Origin: Glandiceps talaboti
Lineage: Eukaryota > Hemichordata > Enteropneusta > Spengelidae
NCBI RefSeq assembly: GCF_964340395.1
Contig: NC_135562.1
Span: 22,015,218 to 22,077,217 of the forward strand
Length of the DNA stretch: 62,000 bases
Reading direction: 5' to 3'
Below the pieces are notes generated by a model, which saw only the letters and a list, made by a program, of their open reading frames with translations, had not been told where the DNA came from and did not search any database. This document shows, in pieces, positions 1 to 11,888 of this stretch; the stretch's first letter is position 1, and each line of letters begins with the position of its first letter. Position numbers and translations under genes: made by a program.

Positions 1-1736
1 AGGGCTCACCTTATTTTAGAAATTTATAATTTGGATAGGGATAATTGTGTTTTGGATTGTGGTGGGCGAAAAATTGGTTTGTACAATGGCATGGCACTCA
101 AATCCCATTGAATATAAATAAAAGATGTAGACACATATTGAAGTATTTTAGTATCCATTATCGAGCTATGTATTGCCACAGAAATCAAATATATCATTTC
201 AACTCATACATACACGAGATTTCCACTTAATGCCTCCAGTAAGAGCAAAACCATTGTTTTTTTGTCATACACATTGTTGGAATGCAAAATTCTGAACTAT
301 AGCTATTTTTACATGATTTTACATGATTTACCCTTAATTGGAATATTAATTATATCAAACTGTATGGATTTGCATAGTTAATATATTGCCTAATTATCGA
401 AAAAACATTAATAATGCAAATTAACCATTAAGATTATAAGCTTTCTTTACCATCAGAAACAACCCAATAAACTCTAAACTACACAAAAGTAAATCGAACA
501 TGTGTGATTTGTAATGGTAGGTGGATGAAATTTGCAGTTTGCATTCTTAAAGATGTAGCCTAATTACCAAAATCATTAATTATGCAAAGTACTTATTAAA
601 ATTTAAACCTATACCAATAGACTTTGTAGGATGTGTGTGCTTAGTCATTGCTGATGTATGTGCCAAATTATCTGGAATTTGAAGTGTGCATTCTTTAGAT
701 ATGGCTTGATTACTAAAATAATTAATTTGCAAATTATTCATTAGAACTACACTAACTAGCTTTCCAGGATATTTGTCCTTTGTTATAGTTGATGTATTTA
801 CAATAATTTTTAGTGTGCATTATTAATACATTATTAATAATAATTACAATTACTGAAAACAATCAATTATGCAAATTACTAATTAATGTTCATTGGATGT
901 TTTCCAAAATCTACTCATTTCTTGTGATTAGAATATATGAGGAGTAGCAATTTTTATTAGAATCGATACAATAGTTTTGAGATATTGTGTCCACAGACAC
1001 ACACACATACACGCATGTGCGGACAGACTGACAAAATCATAACATAATCTCCCCATACGGGAGGTAAAAATGAACATTTTACAGCCCTATCTTTGTGGGG
1101 TGAACAGTTATTGTATACAAAATTAAACAAGGAAGAAACTTCCCTACCTGTATACGACAGGGGAAGCTAAATACATTTCTTAATGATGTTTTATTCGTTG
1201 AAATCTGGCTATAACAATGCATTAGTGAAAAATAAACATTGGCTGCAAATAGCTGATGAGTTTTATACTTTTTGAATGTCTCAACCCTATGTAGTGTATG
1301 TAGTTGCTAATTACATGATGGCACTGTCTTGGAAAACTTGAAATGTATTGCTCGAGACGTTTTGAGTAACCTAAAATTTAGAGTTTCTAGGTGAGACCCC
1401 CTAGGATCCCTCCCATAAGATGTGGACATATCCCCGTCTCAAGCTCCCCCCTTTTACTCTGAAGATGCTACCTAACTTTTTTCAATCTTTGTCGTTGCTA
1501 ATTACACGATGGCAATTTTTTAAAAGTATTTGCTATGTGAGGCACAGTCAAGCAGTCCACTCTGAGTCATGATGAAATACCTGGCATGTATATGATGGGA
1601 GAGGATTGTAGTCAACATGTTGTAGAAATGAGTGAGGGGGGGGGGGCAGTCTGTTTTTGGGTTTTTCAGAGAGGGGGATCAGAGACTTTTTGTCGGCCCC
1701 ACCTCCCACTCCTGGTTGGAGAAACTGGCTGGTCCC
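1..1736. mobile_element. Harbinger-like TIR element, right part (left end outside window), interrupted
   Basis: The right end at 1706-1736 reads, on the minus strand, GGGACCAGCCAGTTTCT, nearly the terminal repeat of the complete element at 44205-45808, and is followed by TAA (1737-1739), the expected 3-bp target duplication. Bases 43-92 match 44327-44377 (shared core TGTGTTTTGGATTGTG), and 1-42 matches the sequence just left of that. Bases 1260-1560 match the internal repeat unit (CTAGG-rich block, then an ACATATCCC-type block) at 44.7-45.6 kb. The middle is displaced by another element at about 215-1072. TIRs plus a TAA target site are known traits of PIF/Harbinger transposons; the superfamily name is inference because no transposase is visible. 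Confidence 0.65.
215..1072 (-). mobile_element. Dispersed repeat family M1, copy A, nested in the TIR element
   Basis: Reverse-oriented copy of a non-coding dispersed family seen at least seven times in this window. The family's right-end motif (CCCTTACGGAAGGCATTC-like) appears inverted at 230-246, and its left-end hairpin (CCTCCCGTATGGGGAG on the minus strand) at 1049-1065. Inside are the family's hallmark blocks of TTAATTATGCAAAT next to TAATTACTGAAAATCA-like sequence. No open frame. The boundaries are judged from end motifs only, and no target duplication was identified. Confidence 0.65.
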
Positions 1737-1739
1737 TAA

Positions 1740-2619
1740 AGAGAGTAAGAACATCTGGAGTTGCTATGTTTAGATCTAACAATTCAGCTTTGCTAGTGTA
1801 AAATCGATCAAAACAGCCTGTAGAAACGGGTGCATTTTACTTAGTTGCACTTATATGTAAACATAGATCATCCCCTAACAGTAATAGTTGAATAGCGCAT
1901 TGAGATTTGACTAGCAATAAATCATTAGTTATACAACTTATATATCACCAGGGATTCAGGATCAACATTGACGTGGACACAAGTAATGCAATCGACTTGA
2001 AAGGTGAGGTTACCCTTAATTAACACAACCACAGTTGAACAAGTCTCTAGAAATCCCTGGTTACTACAGTCACTGTTATCACACTATCCACACAAGTACA
2101 ACACAATACAACATTACAACTGTGTGCCAGGCCGCGTATTCAGCCAATTAAGATTTGCAATTAACTTTCATAAAGGTATCATAGAAATGACTGAACCCAA
2201 CATGATGCTGAGATAAGGATAATATACAGAGTTAGACTGGGCATACAGTATAAGAAGAAAAATAGAATATAAAACGAAGTATTTGAGTCGAACGCTGTTA
2301 CTTGACAAATATCCTAAATTCATCCTAGTGGCCAAACTCCAAGCCGGAGTCCGATGAGCCAGATAATGTTAGCTCGAAGGTCCAATGTCAAGTTGTAAAT
2401 TCTCTAAATATGCTAACATACATACAATCAGTAATACCAGTGTGTTACAAGTCCTCGGTCATATATGGTATTTTGAGTCGTGGAATTACAAACTAGCGTC
2501 TAAGATTATGAAATAGTGTTTTTTTTAATTCTAATTTCTAAACTCTATGCTCCTATCATCTCTTGTGCATTAGTTATGTATATGGGTAAGCACGCACATT
2601 CGTTCACAATTTGTAGTAA

Positions 2620-2621
<2 letters not shown>
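1740..2621. other. Unannotated unique sequence
   Basis: AT-rich DNA with no recognisable gene, RNA or repeat. Short open frames here (for example 1586-1801 and 2004-2216) have no recognisable homology or splice context. Confidence 0.5.
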
Positions 2622-2687
<66 letters not shown>

Positions 2688-3200
2688 GTCTTTAATTCGG
2701 ACAACAACGTCCATATATAATATGTTACAGAAAAGCTACATGACTGATGTTCTTAAATATAATTGCATGACACTTCGTCGTTTTTCATAAAGTCAATGCA
2801 GTACTTGCCATGCTCCCATATGTGTTCGATAGCTTATCATAAAAAGACACTTTGAAAATGTTTGTTTTGGAACTTTTCCAGTCATTGTGACGATGGTGTC
2901 GTCTGAGTGCTTTGTACATATTCTTGACAGATATAAATCAGTTTAAAATACTTCACCATTGACTGTTTTACGAGCAAGGAAGAACCCCACAGCGTTACTT
3001 CGCTGGTAATACTATGTTGTCCAGAAGGACATCAGCTCATCTCTGCTGATTGCTTTTACTACATTGCAGTAGATGTATCTCTCTCTTGTAAGATAATTAC
3101 GAATCTGGCGCAACGAGTGCGGCGTTAGTAGCACTGTCAAGCTTTATGATACAACATCGTAATTATCTTTGTAGTTTCTTCAATAGGCAATATAACAAAA
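2622..3200 (-). mobile_element. Possible retroposon 3' end with (ATT)n tail
   Basis: A pure (ATT)n run occupies 2622-2686. Read on the minus strand, the sequence to its right ends in an AT-rich segment running straight into (AAT)n, which resembles the simple-repeat tail of a non-LTR retroposon. A similar arrangement, with identifiable LINE coding sequence, is present at 37.5-38.2 kb. I could not read a convincing reverse-transcriptase remnant here, so only the microsatellite is certain. Confidence 0.3.
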
Positions 3201-3944
3201 TTCACTACAAATATTCCGTATTTAAGCGTAGCTAGATAACCTGGTACATGCGTAGAAAGAGAACATGGAATATCTACATGTGAAATAACAAATATATATA
3301 GAAATATATATTTCTAGGTGTCTGTTTGACATGATCACAAATTGCTTTTTTCATATATATTCAATAGTCATCCTACAATTACATATCCATCATCAATGAG
3401 GAATACGTGGTTTTTGTCACAGGTCGGCGAGAAATCAAATCATGAACAATGTACATTACGTGCAATTTCTATTTTGATAAATTACGTCGGGCAGTCATAG
3501 TCATTGGTTTGTGATTACTCACACAGAGAGGAAAATTTTGATCGTCATCGGTTCGAAATTAAAATGTATTATATTGGCAGGCATGACTCCCACATTATCG
3601 AAGTCGACCTTATATGTGAGTAGTTTTATTTATTACAACAATAACATACTAGCGTCATTTGTACCAGACAACGTTTCTCTAATTCATAATCTTAAAATTG
3701 ATGCTATTAGTCCTAATTAGTATAACAAATGCACACTGGTATCGCAAATGGCGCTTAGCATCGGATTAAAGTACAATTATACTTGAAGAATTAGAATGAC
3801 TTCGCTTGTGCCCTTATCGTTACTCAGTTTAGTGGGGAAAACACATTGTGCAAAATGATGAAGACAAGGTCCTAACCATTAATTTGAACGTCACGTACGC
3901 TTCAAATATATAGCGTGGTGTCTGTCCATGTGTGTGTATCATTT
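3200..3944. other. Unannotated unique sequence
   Basis: Nothing recognised. The 69-codon open frame at 3511-3720 has no family resemblance I can name. Confidence 0.45.
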
Positions 3945-4011
3945 GTATGTATGTATGTATGTATGTATGTATGTATGTATGTATGTATGTATGTATGTAT
4001 GTATGTATGTG
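3945..4011 (+). repeat. (GTAT)n microsatellite
   Basis: Uninterrupted GTAT tetranucleotide run of about 16 units. Nothing recognised between it and the next GTAT run at 4394. Confidence 0.97.
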
Positions 4012-4393
4012 TTATGATCCAAAATATCGTATTTCGGAATTATGGGAATAAATTCTACTTTTCGGCATTGTAGGCCATAGGTCAGAAGTAGACTGGCGAT
4101 GACGAATCTGGGCAAACATGATGTAACTGAAATTCACATGATTGGCTAGAGAAAAGTACATAATAACTTTTATGATGGCATGATCTTATGGCGTGATTTC
4201 CTATATTTAGTTGTTGTGTAAATTCCATTGTTTTGGAAGTATACTTAAAGATGAGAATTAAAACATCCAGAAGCTCTCGGGTAGGTGATTCTGGCAAGCC
4301 GAAATCTCTTCTCAGTCGTGACTAATTCCCGACTTGGACCTGAGTGCTAATGTGCAACGTTAGATCCATCCATACTTATACCGTTCGACGTTC

Positions 4394-4470
4394 GATGTAT
4401 GTATGTATGTATGTATGTATGTATGTATGTATGTATGTATGTATGTATGTATGTATGTATGTATGTATGT
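4394..4470 (+). repeat. (GTAT)n microsatellite
   Basis: Second pure GTAT run, about 19 units, 20 bp before the M1 deletion copy. The periodic MYVC and SVCL open frames here are translations of this run and the CTGT run. Confidence 0.97.
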
Positions 4471-4490
4471 TCTGTTTTGATTTATTTCAT

Positions 4491-4519
4491 TTTTACCTTC
4501 GTAGGGGGTATGTTATACT

Positions 4520-4568
<49 letters not shown>

Positions 4569-4615
4569 GTGTGTCATGTGGATTTGCCCTTACGGGAGGC
4601 ATTCAGTTTATATGG
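4491..4615 (+). mobile_element. M1 family, copy B, internally deleted to 125 bp
   Basis: Both ends of family M1 are present but almost the whole interior is missing. The left end TTTTACCTTCGTAGGGGG is at 4491-4508, a (CTGT)n run at 4522-4568, and the right end GCCCTTACGGGAGGCATTCA at 4586-4605. This is the shortest copy seen and shows which parts a derivative can keep. Confidence 0.7.
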
Positions 4616-5737
4616 TATAATATAAATATGGTATTATATTCAATTATTTACAAACTAATCTTGGCAAGTTACTGCCAGGTTCCAAGCAGTATGTCAGTTG
4701 TCTTGTTTTCATTTATTTTTCAATTTATACTTTTAATATCAGAAATACACTTCTTGACACACTGTGACTTGATGCTATACGTTTGACCATCTGTTCAGGT
4801 ATGAACACTTTTAGTGTATACTATCATATATCACCTGCATAGCCACGGGAAGTGATCACGTGCTTATTTATTACATTGAATAGAGAACTAGAATTAGGTG
4901 TGAATACACTGACTGGTACAAGGCAGAATTCCTGTAGAACGCCAAACTGAATTGTGACTACAGCTTTCTGAAAACCTACCGTCATGCTATGTGCGTACCC
5001 CCCTCCCCCGTCCCACTCGTCCAATTCCGGTAATTGTAGATGCATACTCCCCCCTCCACCCGTCTAATTCCCGTCTTTCTATGTGCTTATCCCCCGGCCC
5101 CCTCCCCACCACCACCAGTCCCAGTTTACGAATACAGCCAAGGTTAGAAGTGTCTAGGTTTATATAGACTAGCTGCCATCTGCTATTGAGTGATTGCTAA
5201 CAGGAAGTGCATTGAAGTAGATGCAATGGAGCTGATACAACCACTTTGCACATACCTAATAAAAGAGTACATTGCACAGCGGTCGACTGGCCTGTGTACG
5301 TGTATGTGTTCGTAATTCTCACTGATTAATATACCGGAAATAATTGTGGTATGAAAAGGGATCGTGGCATTTAGAAACACTGTGTATTCAGTTGTTTGGA
5401 TTAATCACCTTCTCCTATTCAAATATCACATTTATTGTCCACAATGTTGGTTTCAAATTCGTTTGTATGCTTTAAGTCGCTTATGACGTCACTATTGAAA
5501 TAACTCAATTACTATGCTCCTCAACACAGAACTTTCATTACAATATGCTCCGATTACTAAATTGACTAGAGTAGTTGATATACATGTATGTATATGTATA
5601 CATTGATGTCGTCACATATTTGTTAACCAGTTCACCCGTATCATAACTGACGGTGTTTTCAGAGACGGAGACCGTAGCCTTTACAATAATATATCGCAAT
5701 ATATTATAATTGTAGGTGTATTGATTAAAGTCTTGGA
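4616..5737. other. Unannotated unique sequence
   Basis: No gene, RNA or repeat recognised. There is a pyrimidine-rich C-tract stretch at about 4999-5125. Confidence 0.45.
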
Positions 5738-7210
5738 AAATAGTCTATATATTGTGAGTTATAACAACTCTGTGCTAAACAGTATATGTTGTAAGTTATA
5801 ACAACTCTATGCTAAATAGTCTATAACAACTCTATGCTAAATAGTCTATATGTTGTAGGTATAACAACTCTATGCTAAATAGTCTATATGTTGTAGGTAT
5901 AACAACTCTATGCTAAATAGTCTATATGTTGTAAGTATAACAACTGTATGCTAAATAGTATATATGTTGTAAGTTATAAGAACTCTATGCTAAATAGTCT
6001 ATATGTTGTAAGTATAACAACTGTATGCTAAATAGTATATATGTTGTAAGTTATAAGAACTCTATGCTAAATAGTCTATATGTTGTAAGTATAACAACTG
6101 TATGCTAAATAGTCTATATGTTGTAAGTATAACAACTCTATGCTAAATAGTATATATGTTGTAAGTATAACAACTCTATGCTAAATAGTATATATGTTGT
6201 AAGTATAACAACTGTATGCTAAATAGTCTATATGTTGTAAGTTATAACAACTCTATGCTAAATAGTCTATATGTTGTAAGTGTAACAACTCTATGCTAAA
6301 TAGTATATATGTTGTAAGTATAACAACTGTATGCTAAATAGTCTATATGTTGTAGGTATAACAACTCTATGCTAAATAGTATATATGTTGTAAGTATAAC
6401 AACTCTATGCTAAATAGTCTATATGTTGTAGGTAATAACAACTCTATGCTAAATAGTCTATATGTTGTAAGTATAACAACTCTATGCTAAATAGTCTATA
6501 TGTTGTAAGTTATAACAACTCTATGCTAAATAGTCTATATGTTGTAAGTGTAACAACTCTATGCTAAATAGTATATATGTTGTAAGTATAACAACTGTAT
6601 GCTAAATAGTCTATATGTTGTAGGTATAACAACTCTATGCTAAATAGTATATATGTTGTAAGTATAACAACTGTATGCTAAATAGTATATATGTTGTAAG
6701 TATAACAACTCTATGCTAAATAGTCTATATGTTGTAAGTTATAACAACTCTATGCTAAATAGTCTATATGTTGTAAGTATAACAACTCTATGCTAAATAG
6801 TCTATATGTTGTATGTATAACATTTCTGTGGTAAATAGTCTATATGTTGTAAGTAATAACAACTCTATGCTAAATAGTCTATATGTTGTAAGTTATAACA
6901 ACTCTATGCTAAATAGTCTATATGTTGTAAGTATAACAACTCTATGCTAAATAGTCTATATGTTGTAAGTTATAAGAACTCTATGCTAAATAGTCTATAT
7001 GTTGTAAGTGTAACAACTCTATGCTAAATAGTCTATATGTTGTAGGTATAACATTTCTGTGGTAAATAGTCTATATGTTGTAAGTAATAACAACTCTATG
7101 CTAAATAGTCTATATGTTGTAGGTATAACAACTCTATGCTAAATAGTCTATATGTTGTAGGTATAACAACTCTATGCTAAATAGTCTATAACAACTGTAT
7201 GCTAAATAGT
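5738..7210 (+). repeat. 38-bp minisatellite array
   Basis: About 38 tandem units with core ACTCTATGCTAAATAGTC followed by a TATGTTGTAAGTATAAC-type half. Units vary between 36 and 39 bp. Truncated units lacking the TGTTGTAAG half occur near both edges (about 5815-5840 and 7180-7205). A rarer variant with CATTTCTGTGGTAAATAG occurs at about 6820 and again about 228 bp (six units) later at about 7050, a sign of block duplication inside the array. Confidence 0.95.
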
Positions 7211-7657
7211 TGTCACATTGCCGAAATGTGTTTTAGAACAAATCATTAGCTCCTTTCTTAAGTTCGTTTGAAGGCTAACAAACACAAACACAGTTTACCC
7301 TAAACGATTCCACACTGTGTATTACAGTAGTATAAGTAAAGGACGGTAGTTACCATGACTGGGTAATATTTCGTAATATTACTAGCCTTCCAGAAATACA
7401 CATACGATCCAAGATAATACGATGTCGTGACCAATTTTGCATTGTGTTGATAAATACGAATGAATGCTTTCATTTGTAAAAGATATATTTATTCTTAAGT
7501 AATCTAAACATTGGTGAAACATAAATAATGACATCCATGTTTGTCACCCATTTGACCACTAAACGTAGTCGGTAATTTATAGCCCAAATTCGTCAGTTAA
7601 AAAAGATAATTGTTGATAATTGTTAATGAGAAAATCTCATTCCATTCATATAAATAA
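7211..7657. other. Unannotated unique sequence
   Basis: AT-rich spacer; nothing recognised. Confidence 0.45.
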
Positions 7658-8312
7658 CCAGATTTAAACTGAGTGCCTTCTGTAAGGGCAAAGTCTTTAG
7701 ATTTTCCTTCCTACACACAATAATTGTTAGAATACAACAGACCATACGTGATCAGTTTGTGTTTGAAGTATTACCAAATTTCATTGAATTTGAAGAGTGT
7801 ATTTGTAAGATATAGCTTAATTACTGAAAATCATTAATTATGCCAATAAGTAATTGGAACTAAAAGCTAAAGCACCTAGATTTTTAGAACATGTGCGATT
7901 AGTTGTGTTTTAAGCATGTAACAAATTATATTGAATTTGAAGTATACATTTTAAAGATATAGCCTAATTACTGAAAATCATTAATTATGTAAATGACTCA
8001 TTAAAACTAAAAGCTACATCATAATGTTTTTTTTTGGAAGCTGTGCCATTTCGTATGTTTGAAGTATGTTCTAGATCATATTGAATTTGAAACATTACCG
8101 AAAGCCATTAATTATGTAAATAACTCATTAATATTCATGAATTCATGGATGCTTACCAAAACCCGATTTGTGCACCAAACGTCTTTTGAATTGGGTCAGC
8201 CGTTTTTGAGAAAACGATAACACAGATAGACACACAGGGACAGACATCCAGACGGATGGACGGACGAGGCCCACTGTAATAATTCCCACGACGGGGGAGG
8301 GGGGGGGGAATA
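7658..8312 (-). mobile_element. M1 family, copy C
   Basis: Reverse-oriented copy. The inverted right end (GTGCCTTCTGTAAGGGC) is at 7673-7689. Repeated TTAATTATGTAAAT / ATTACTGAAAATCA blocks fill the middle. On the minus strand the left end is the G/C-rich run at about 8283-8308, preceded by the degenerate GTCTG-type repeat at 8225-8265. Non-coding. Confidence 0.65.
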
Positions 8313-8510
8313 AAACCAAGAGATTAAACACAGCTAACGGCAACGTCATTGTTTTGTGCTACGTGTCATCAAAACTTGTATATAAAACATTCGTTGAATC
8401 AGCAAATGATCATGTTCCTCGTGAAATTATTTTCCTGTCTGCCATCAAATTACAACGAAAATAAATTCAAAATATAGTTTAGCTGAACGTTGTCCGATAT
8501 CACTAAAATC

Positions 8511-9224
8511 TGGGGACATCTCATGGCTGCCAGCAATGCGACTGGGGACATCACATGGCTGCCAGCAATACGTCTGGGGACATCTCATGGATGCCAGCAA
8601 TCCGATTGGGGACATCTCATGGCTGCCAGCAATACGATTGGAGACATCTCATGGCTGCCAGCAATCCGATTGGGGACATCTCATGGCTGCCAGCAATACG
8701 ATTGGAGACATCTCATGGCTGCCAGCAATCCGATTGGGGACATCTTATGGCTGCCAATAATACGATTGCCATTGGGGACATCTCATGGCTGCCAGCAATA
8801 CGATTGGGGACATCTCATGGCTGCCAGCAATCCGATTGGGGACATCTCATGGCTGCCAGCAATACGACTGGGGACATCTCATGGCTGCCAGCAATACGAC
8901 TGGGGACATCTCATGGCTGCCAGCAATCCGATTGGGGACATCTCATGGCTGCCAATAATACGATTGGGGACATCTCATGGCCGCCAGCAATACGATTGGG
9001 GACATCTCATGGCTGCCAGCAATCCGATTGGGGACATCTCATGGCTGCCAGCAATCCGATTGGGGATATCTCATGGCTGCCAGCAATCCGACTGGGGACA
9101 TCTCATGGCTGCCAGCAATCCGATTGGGGACATCTCATGGCTGCCAGCAATCCGATTGGGGACATCTCATGGCTGCCAGCAATACGATTGGGGACATCTC
9201 AGCATGGCTGCCAGCAATACGATT
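8511..9224 (+). repeat. 32-bp minisatellite array
   Basis: About 22 units with core GGGGACATCTCATGGCTGCC followed by AGCAATACGATT, mixing AATACGA and AATCCGA variants. Because 32 is not a multiple of 3 and the unit has no stop in any forward frame, all three plus-strand frames stay open through the array. The resulting 74 to 290-codon frames share a 32-residue period and the longest opens on TTG, so I do not call a gene. A few units carry small insertions (8762-8775, 9201-9203). Confidence 0.95.
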
Positions 9225-9485
9225 TCACACTGCAATCATTGTACCGTAATATCAGAACATGTAAGTCAAATTACTGCTGACAACCGCACAGTGAATCAAT
9301 TATATAAATATAAGTTACTGTGTAAGGAGAAGAGTGGGTCTGTCAGAAGTAAAGGGGAATAGAGTGGTAAGATATTGTGGATAACGTTGTGGAATGGAGA
9401 TGTTGACCTTGTCAATATTGCCTATCTTTAATGTCTTCTGGTACTCTTGTCCCTTTCACGCCTGACAGCATTTCAAATCATTGGA
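9225..9485. other. Unannotated spacer
   Basis: Unique sequence between the 32-bp array and M1 copy D; nothing recognised. Confidence 0.4.
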
Positions 9486-9551
9486 GTTTTTTTCCTTCCG
9501 TGAGGGAGGGTAATAATTAAGGAATGAAACGTCTCTGTGTGTGTATGTGTC

Positions 9552-9625
<74 letters not shown>

Positions 9626-9762
9626 AGTCTGTCTGTTTGCCTGCCTGTCTGTGTCGTTGCTTTGGCTGGCTCAATTCAAACGAAATGTGGTGCATGTGTT
9701 CTGTAGGATAATGGCTAGAACTGGGTAGGTTTTGGTGAACATACCATGAATATGAGTGATTT

Positions 9763-11181
9763 CTGAAGCTGTATGGATAGGTAAATCAATGGGCTGTAGA
9801 AAAACAATAACCCCAATTCAGTGGTCAACAGGTGTGTACATTTGATATGATAAGGATAAGTGTGACCAGTTAAATTGGGAACCAAAGATAAAGAAATTAA
9901 GTAACACCTTTCACTCCTGGAAAATGAGAAATTTAACTATTTTTTTTAAAATTTTGATTATTAAAAGTTTAGGTTTGTCAAATCTTTTATATTTAGCCTA
10001 TGTTTTGCCTGTACCTGCTGATGTTGTCAAACGTGTTGATAAAATGATTCTAGAGTTTTTAGATTGTATAAGGTATAAGATAAAGAAAGGAGTTTTAATG
10101 TCGCCTATCTCAGAAGGAGGGCTAGGGATAAACTCACCGTGCTTTAGTACACTTACAAGGGCATTAAAATTTACCTGGTATAGAAAGCTGTTCGATAATA
10201 GCTATGGAAAGTGGAAAAATATTTTTTCATGGTATATGCAGGAAGACAAGGCAGAGGGTATTCTTGGACGTTTTGTAAATCCAGAGGATATGCCAATTCA
10301 AATTGTTCGTAAATTACCAGAGTTTTACATCGAATGTTTACGTGTTTGGTTCAAACTAAGAGAGAAACAGAAAACCAAGCATAAAAAAATGCTTTGGAAG
10401 GCTTTCTATGGAATATTTGTTTCAACGATTCCTAAACAAGAACTAGATGTATTTCATCTTCAAAATGTACCTGTGAGTATAAGTGATATAAAAACTAAAG
10501 TTGTATATAAACTGCTTATCGCGGATACTTTGATACAAATGAAAGCCGTTTTAGTTTGGGAAACAGAATGTAGTTGTAGTTTTAATGATAGAAAGCTCTG
10601 GATATTAGCGAAGAAAATAACACCAGAAACCAAGCTTCAAGCTTTCCACTGGAAATTTTTGATTTGTCGGATTCTAAATACAGTTGAAACTTTTCCAATG
10701 GAAGAAAAGAGATTCACCATTGTGTGATTCATGTAGGAAACATGACACTTATAAACATAAGTATTGGGACTGCATAATTGCTCAAAATGTTTGGCGATAT
10801 ATTGAAAATATTTTGGGAAGACCTTTGAATTGCAAAATATCTTTAAACTTTAAAGTAATTGTTGGAGGGATAACCACATGTAAAAAACCCTTTGAGAATC
10901 TAGCAAATCTGATTATTCTAGTTGGTAAATGGTCAACTCACAAGTATTGGAATGCAACCTTCACAGTAAAGCTTCATCAACAATGGTTGCAAGAAACGAA
11001 CTCCTTGAAAGAGCTCATTCACAAAATATGTCACGTTTACTTGAAATCCTTTGATTTTTTGTCTCTAAACGTCTTTATTAATTAAGTTATAAGGTACTGT
11101 TTTTTAAGTAATTGAAGTTATGCATTGCTATGTATGAAACTTTTCAAATTCAGAAATCAAATTAATACTTAAAGAGAAAAC
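9763..11181 (+). mobile_element. 5'-truncated non-LTR retrotransposon (L1/Tx1-like) inserted in M1 copy D
   Basis: Only the C-terminal third of a LINE ORF2 plus a ~95-bp 3' tail remains. It is bounded by AATATGAGTGATTT (9749-9762) and AATATGAATGATTT (11182-11195), which align to one site in the other M1 copies and so look like a target-site duplication. 5' truncation with a direct repeat is the usual signature of target-primed reverse transcription. Clade assignment to L1/Tx1 rests on the thumb-region and CCHC motifs only. Confidence 0.8.
9765..11085 (+). pseudogene. LINE ORF2 C-terminal remnant (RT thumb, connection region and CCHC knuckle), broken
   Basis: Readable from about 9765: a WIGKS-type motif, then GVYI and YDKDKCDQLNWEPKIKKL split by an in-frame TGA, then an open frame (9924-10727, 267 codons) with WKMRNLTIFFKILIIKSL and LSNLLYLAYVLPVP, the region after the reverse-transcriptase active site in L1/Tx1-like ORF2. 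A one-base shift near 10681-10690 moves the frame to 10684-11085 (133 codons), which holds the C-x2-C-x7-H-x4-C knuckle LCDSCRKHDTYKHKYWDC. The catalytic palm and endonuclease are absent. The stop codon and frameshift make it non-functional; the long readable stretches suggest a fairly young insertion. Confidence 0.8.
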
Positions 11182-11888
11182 AATATGAATGATTTATCTG
11201 CATAATTAATGGTTTTGGTAATTAGGCCATAGCTTAAGAATTCAAATTAAGTATACTTTGTACATACATTGATGATAATAAAGTGCTTGTATCGTATAAA
11301 GTTTAATAATATAGATTGTAGTTGGAAAGACTTGTTGGAAGAATTAGTGATTTTCAGTAATTAGGCAATAACTTACGACTGCACGTTTGAAATCGAAAAT
11401 AATTTGGTACACACTTCAAATAAAATAAAGCGCACCTCCCGAATAGCTTGTTGATGTAGCTTTTAGTTTTAATGAGTCATTTACATAATTAACGATTTTC
11501 AGTAATTAAGTTATATCTTGCACACTGCAAACAATATAATTGGGTACATACATTGAGGGTAACAAAATCCATGTGCTTTATGAAGTTCGACAGACTAAAT
11601 TCTTAAAAATGCACACTTCAAATTCAACATAATTGTGCACATACTTCAAGCATAACTAATCGCAAATGTCAAAAGCTTGGTGGTGGAGGTTTTAGTTTTA
11701 ATTACTCATTTGCAACATTAACGATTTTCAGTAATTAGGTTATATCTTAATGCATACTTCAATATAATATGGTACATACTTCAAACGTAGCTAACTGCAT
11801 GTGTTCTGTTCCATTCCAACAATTATTGTGGATTGGAACGAAAGTCTAAAGACTGCGCCCTTACGGAAGGCATTCAGTTTAAATCTAG

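Larger units (their letters stand above)
9486..11888 (+). mobile_element. M1 family, copy D, split by a LINE insertion
   Basis: The left part (9486-9762) has the CCTTCCGTGAGGGAGG end, a long (CTGT)n run at 9554-9625, then GGCTCAATTCAAACGAAAT, which is also seen in copies G and H. The right part (11182-11888) has the TTAATGGTTTTGGTAATTAG-type blocks and the terminal GCCCTTACGGAAGGCATTCA. Between them lies a 1.4-kb LINE fragment flanked by near-identical 14-mers, so the two halves are one element of roughly 1 kb. Confidence 0.75.

Noticed and set aside
8490-9362. 290-codon frame with HGCQQ periodicity
   Set aside because: Starts on TTG and all three forward frames are equally open; minisatellite translation.
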